Positions 62,689-64,000 of a stretch of 64,000 nucleotides of DNA are shown here, piece after piece. The stretch covers positions 13,392,001 to 13,456,000 of the forward strand of contig OX485809.1 of the NCBI GenBank assembly GCA_950295325.1, written 5' to 3'. Under the pieces are notes generated by a model. The model was not told where the DNA came from, ran no database searches, and saw nothing but the letters and a program-made list of their open reading frames with translations. A program made the translations under genes and the position numbers. Source of the stretch: Polytrichum commune. Taxonomy: Eukaryota > Streptophyta > Polytrichopsida > Polytrichales > Polytrichaceae. Position 1 is the first letter of the stretch, and each line of letters begins with the position of its first letter.

Positions 62689-63400
62689 ACATGCATAATA
62701 AATAACCTCACATGGGAAGCTTACCTTATGCCTCGCTCCAGTTCAAAATTTTACAATTGTAGAATGCAAAGCATTAGATTGCTCATAGTCAATAAAAATG
62801 TAATGAGAGAGGCATGAGAAACAATAAGGTTAGAATAAGGCCACAACGCTAATCTAGAAAGGGATAAGAGTTATTCCATATTGTTTATACAAATCAATGA
62901 TATGAACAAAAAACAATAAATGGCAAAACAAGGAAAGTATGAGACCATCTAACTCCAAGCATTGTTCAAATGCCTTTGTGTATGTGTATATGCTTGTGCA
63001 ATCTTATCTCTAGTCTTATTGATATGTAATAGGTTATGGGCTCACCATGCAAGTGAGGTGCCTAAAGATTTTATTGTTTTAAGGTTGCGGAGTGGATATC
63101 GAGGGGTTGGCATTTTGGAGCTTTGGAGTGTTGGAGGTGCCCGAGGGGGCATTTGGTTGTTATAAATTTTGTTTTTGTTTTTGTTTTTGCTCGGATGTAT
63201 GTTTGATGCAAGAGCATGCGATTTGAGTTTCTTGAGTGTTGATAGGCATATTTGAGAGGCTTGGATGTGTTTATACTTCAAAGTATTTGACTTGAATATT
63301 TTGAGCATTCACGGGTTTATTTGAGAGCTTTGTAGGTATTTAGACTCCAATAGCACACGATTTGAGAGGGTTGAGTACTGAGAAGTTTCTTTGAAAGTGT

Positions 63401-63600
63401 AAGGCACATTTGATGTGAAGAAGATCTTATTTAAGTGATTTGAGTGTCTTAAGAACTCTCTTGAGGTGTAAAAACTCTAACTTGAGGTATTTGAGAGTGT
63501 AAGGCATTTGAGGTGAAGGATATCTTATTTGAGTGATTTGAGTGCTTTAAGAACTCTCTTAAGGAGTAGAATATCTAATTTGAGGTGTAAAAAATCTAAC
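63401..63600. repeat. Tandem duplication, unit about 100 bp
   Basis: AAGGCACATTTGATGTGAAG (63401) and AAGGCATTTGAGGTGAAGGA (63501) begin two units that share ATCTTATTT-AGTGATTTGAGTG and TTAAGAACTCTCTT. Shorter TTTGAG-rich words continue on both sides from about 63220 to 63780. It sits directly before the copia gag remnant and may be its untranslated leader. Confidence 0.7.
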
Positions 63601-63734
63601 ATTTTAGAGACCAAGAGGCCTATTTGAGAGCGTATGGGCATGTTTCCACTACATTGAGGTGCAAACACATATTTTAAATGCAAGAAATTATCTTTGAGTT
63701 TAGGTTGGGTTGATTGTAGGCCCAAAAAGACTAG

Positions 63735-63961
63735 TTTGAGTGTTTTGATAGTATATTCGAGTGTACGACGACATCATTTGAGAGCGAGGTCGCTAGAATC
63801 ATTGACAACTTTAATGGAGGGAACTTCAACCTTTGGAAGTTCAAAATCAAAATGTTGTTGGTATCCATGGATCTTTGGGACATCGTGGACCGATATGAGG
63901 AAACTCTATCTTCCAATGTGGATCCCAAAGCCTTGAAGGAGTACCAAATTGTCTTGGTGTG
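63735..63961 (+). pseudogene. Ty1/copia retrotransposon gag, N-terminal fragment
   Basis: The frame with codons at 63777, 63780 and so on reads FNGGNFNLWKFKIKMLLVSM followed by DLWDIVD and SSNVDPKALKEYQ. This is the conserved start of plant copia gag (a UBN2-type domain: GxNFxxWKFKMxxxLxxxxLWDIVDG). The expected Ala/Gly-rich continuation is replaced by a stop (63960-63962) and further stops, and there is no ATG before the motif within the open frame. It is therefore a decayed or truncated copy; the rest of any element would lie beyond the window. Confidence 0.85.
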
Positions 63962-64000
63962 ATGATAGTGAGGAGTGTGATGAGCAAGTCTCTACTGATG

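Noticed and set aside
1-64000. Defence, toxin or biosynthetic gene cluster
   Set aside because: Only two genes are supported, both ordinary plant genes. No clustered accessory genes, viral genes or toxin genes were seen.

Overview
The window looks like nuclear DNA of a land plant. It carries two intron-containing plant genes, both on the + strand: a clade A protein phosphatase 2C of the ABI1/HAB1 type, and the eukaryotic translation initiation factor 3 subunit a (eIF3a). Both have GT-AG introns whose phases I could verify. The rest is AT-rich, CpG-poor, repeat-filled DNA. Two genes in 64 kb, compact introns and a large transposon-derived fraction would suit a non-seed plant such as a lycophyte, fern or large-genome moss, but the species is an inference I cannot settle from the sequence.

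Layout: 1-18.5 kb is intergenic, with small inverted-repeat transposons (470-680, 851-1230, 13602-14087, 17990-18390), a diverged tandem array (1890-2600) and dispersed repeats. A CpG-rich block begins at about 18.54 kb and leads into the PP2C gene (CDS 19659-22904, five exons, 673 aa). 23.7-39.4 kb is repeats and decayed DNA. It holds a 1.44-kb Mutator-like element with 9-bp target-site duplications (28653-30088), a 1.1-kb block of strong C-over-G strand skew (34050-35170), and two tRNA-derived SINE-like elements on the minus strand (about 35.3 and 36.9 kb). The eIF3a gene follows (CDS 39753-47004, 13 exons, 1038 aa), with a telo-box just upstream of its start. 47.0-64 kb is again accessory DNA: several inverted-repeat elements, a young-looking insert (50.64-52.17 kb) that carries a copied intron/exon fragment of the neighbouring eIF3a gene, a nearly intact PIF/Harbinger-type non-autonomous element (52429-52959), an array of short hairpins with a constant loop and covarying stems (54253-54618), and the start of a decayed Ty1/copia gag at the right edge.

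The two genes are not functionally linked. The PP2C should be a negative regulator and co-receptor in abscisic-acid signalling; eIF3a is housekeeping translation. I saw no rRNA gene, intact tRNA gene, organelle insert, CRISPR array or bacterial-type system. The most unusual structures are the hairpin array at 54.25-54.62 kb, the eIF3a fragment at 51.24 kb, and a recurring exactly 26-bp self-complementary terminus found at seven places across 50 kb. All comparisons were made by eye, so boundaries of repeats are approximate unless a terminal duplication is stated.
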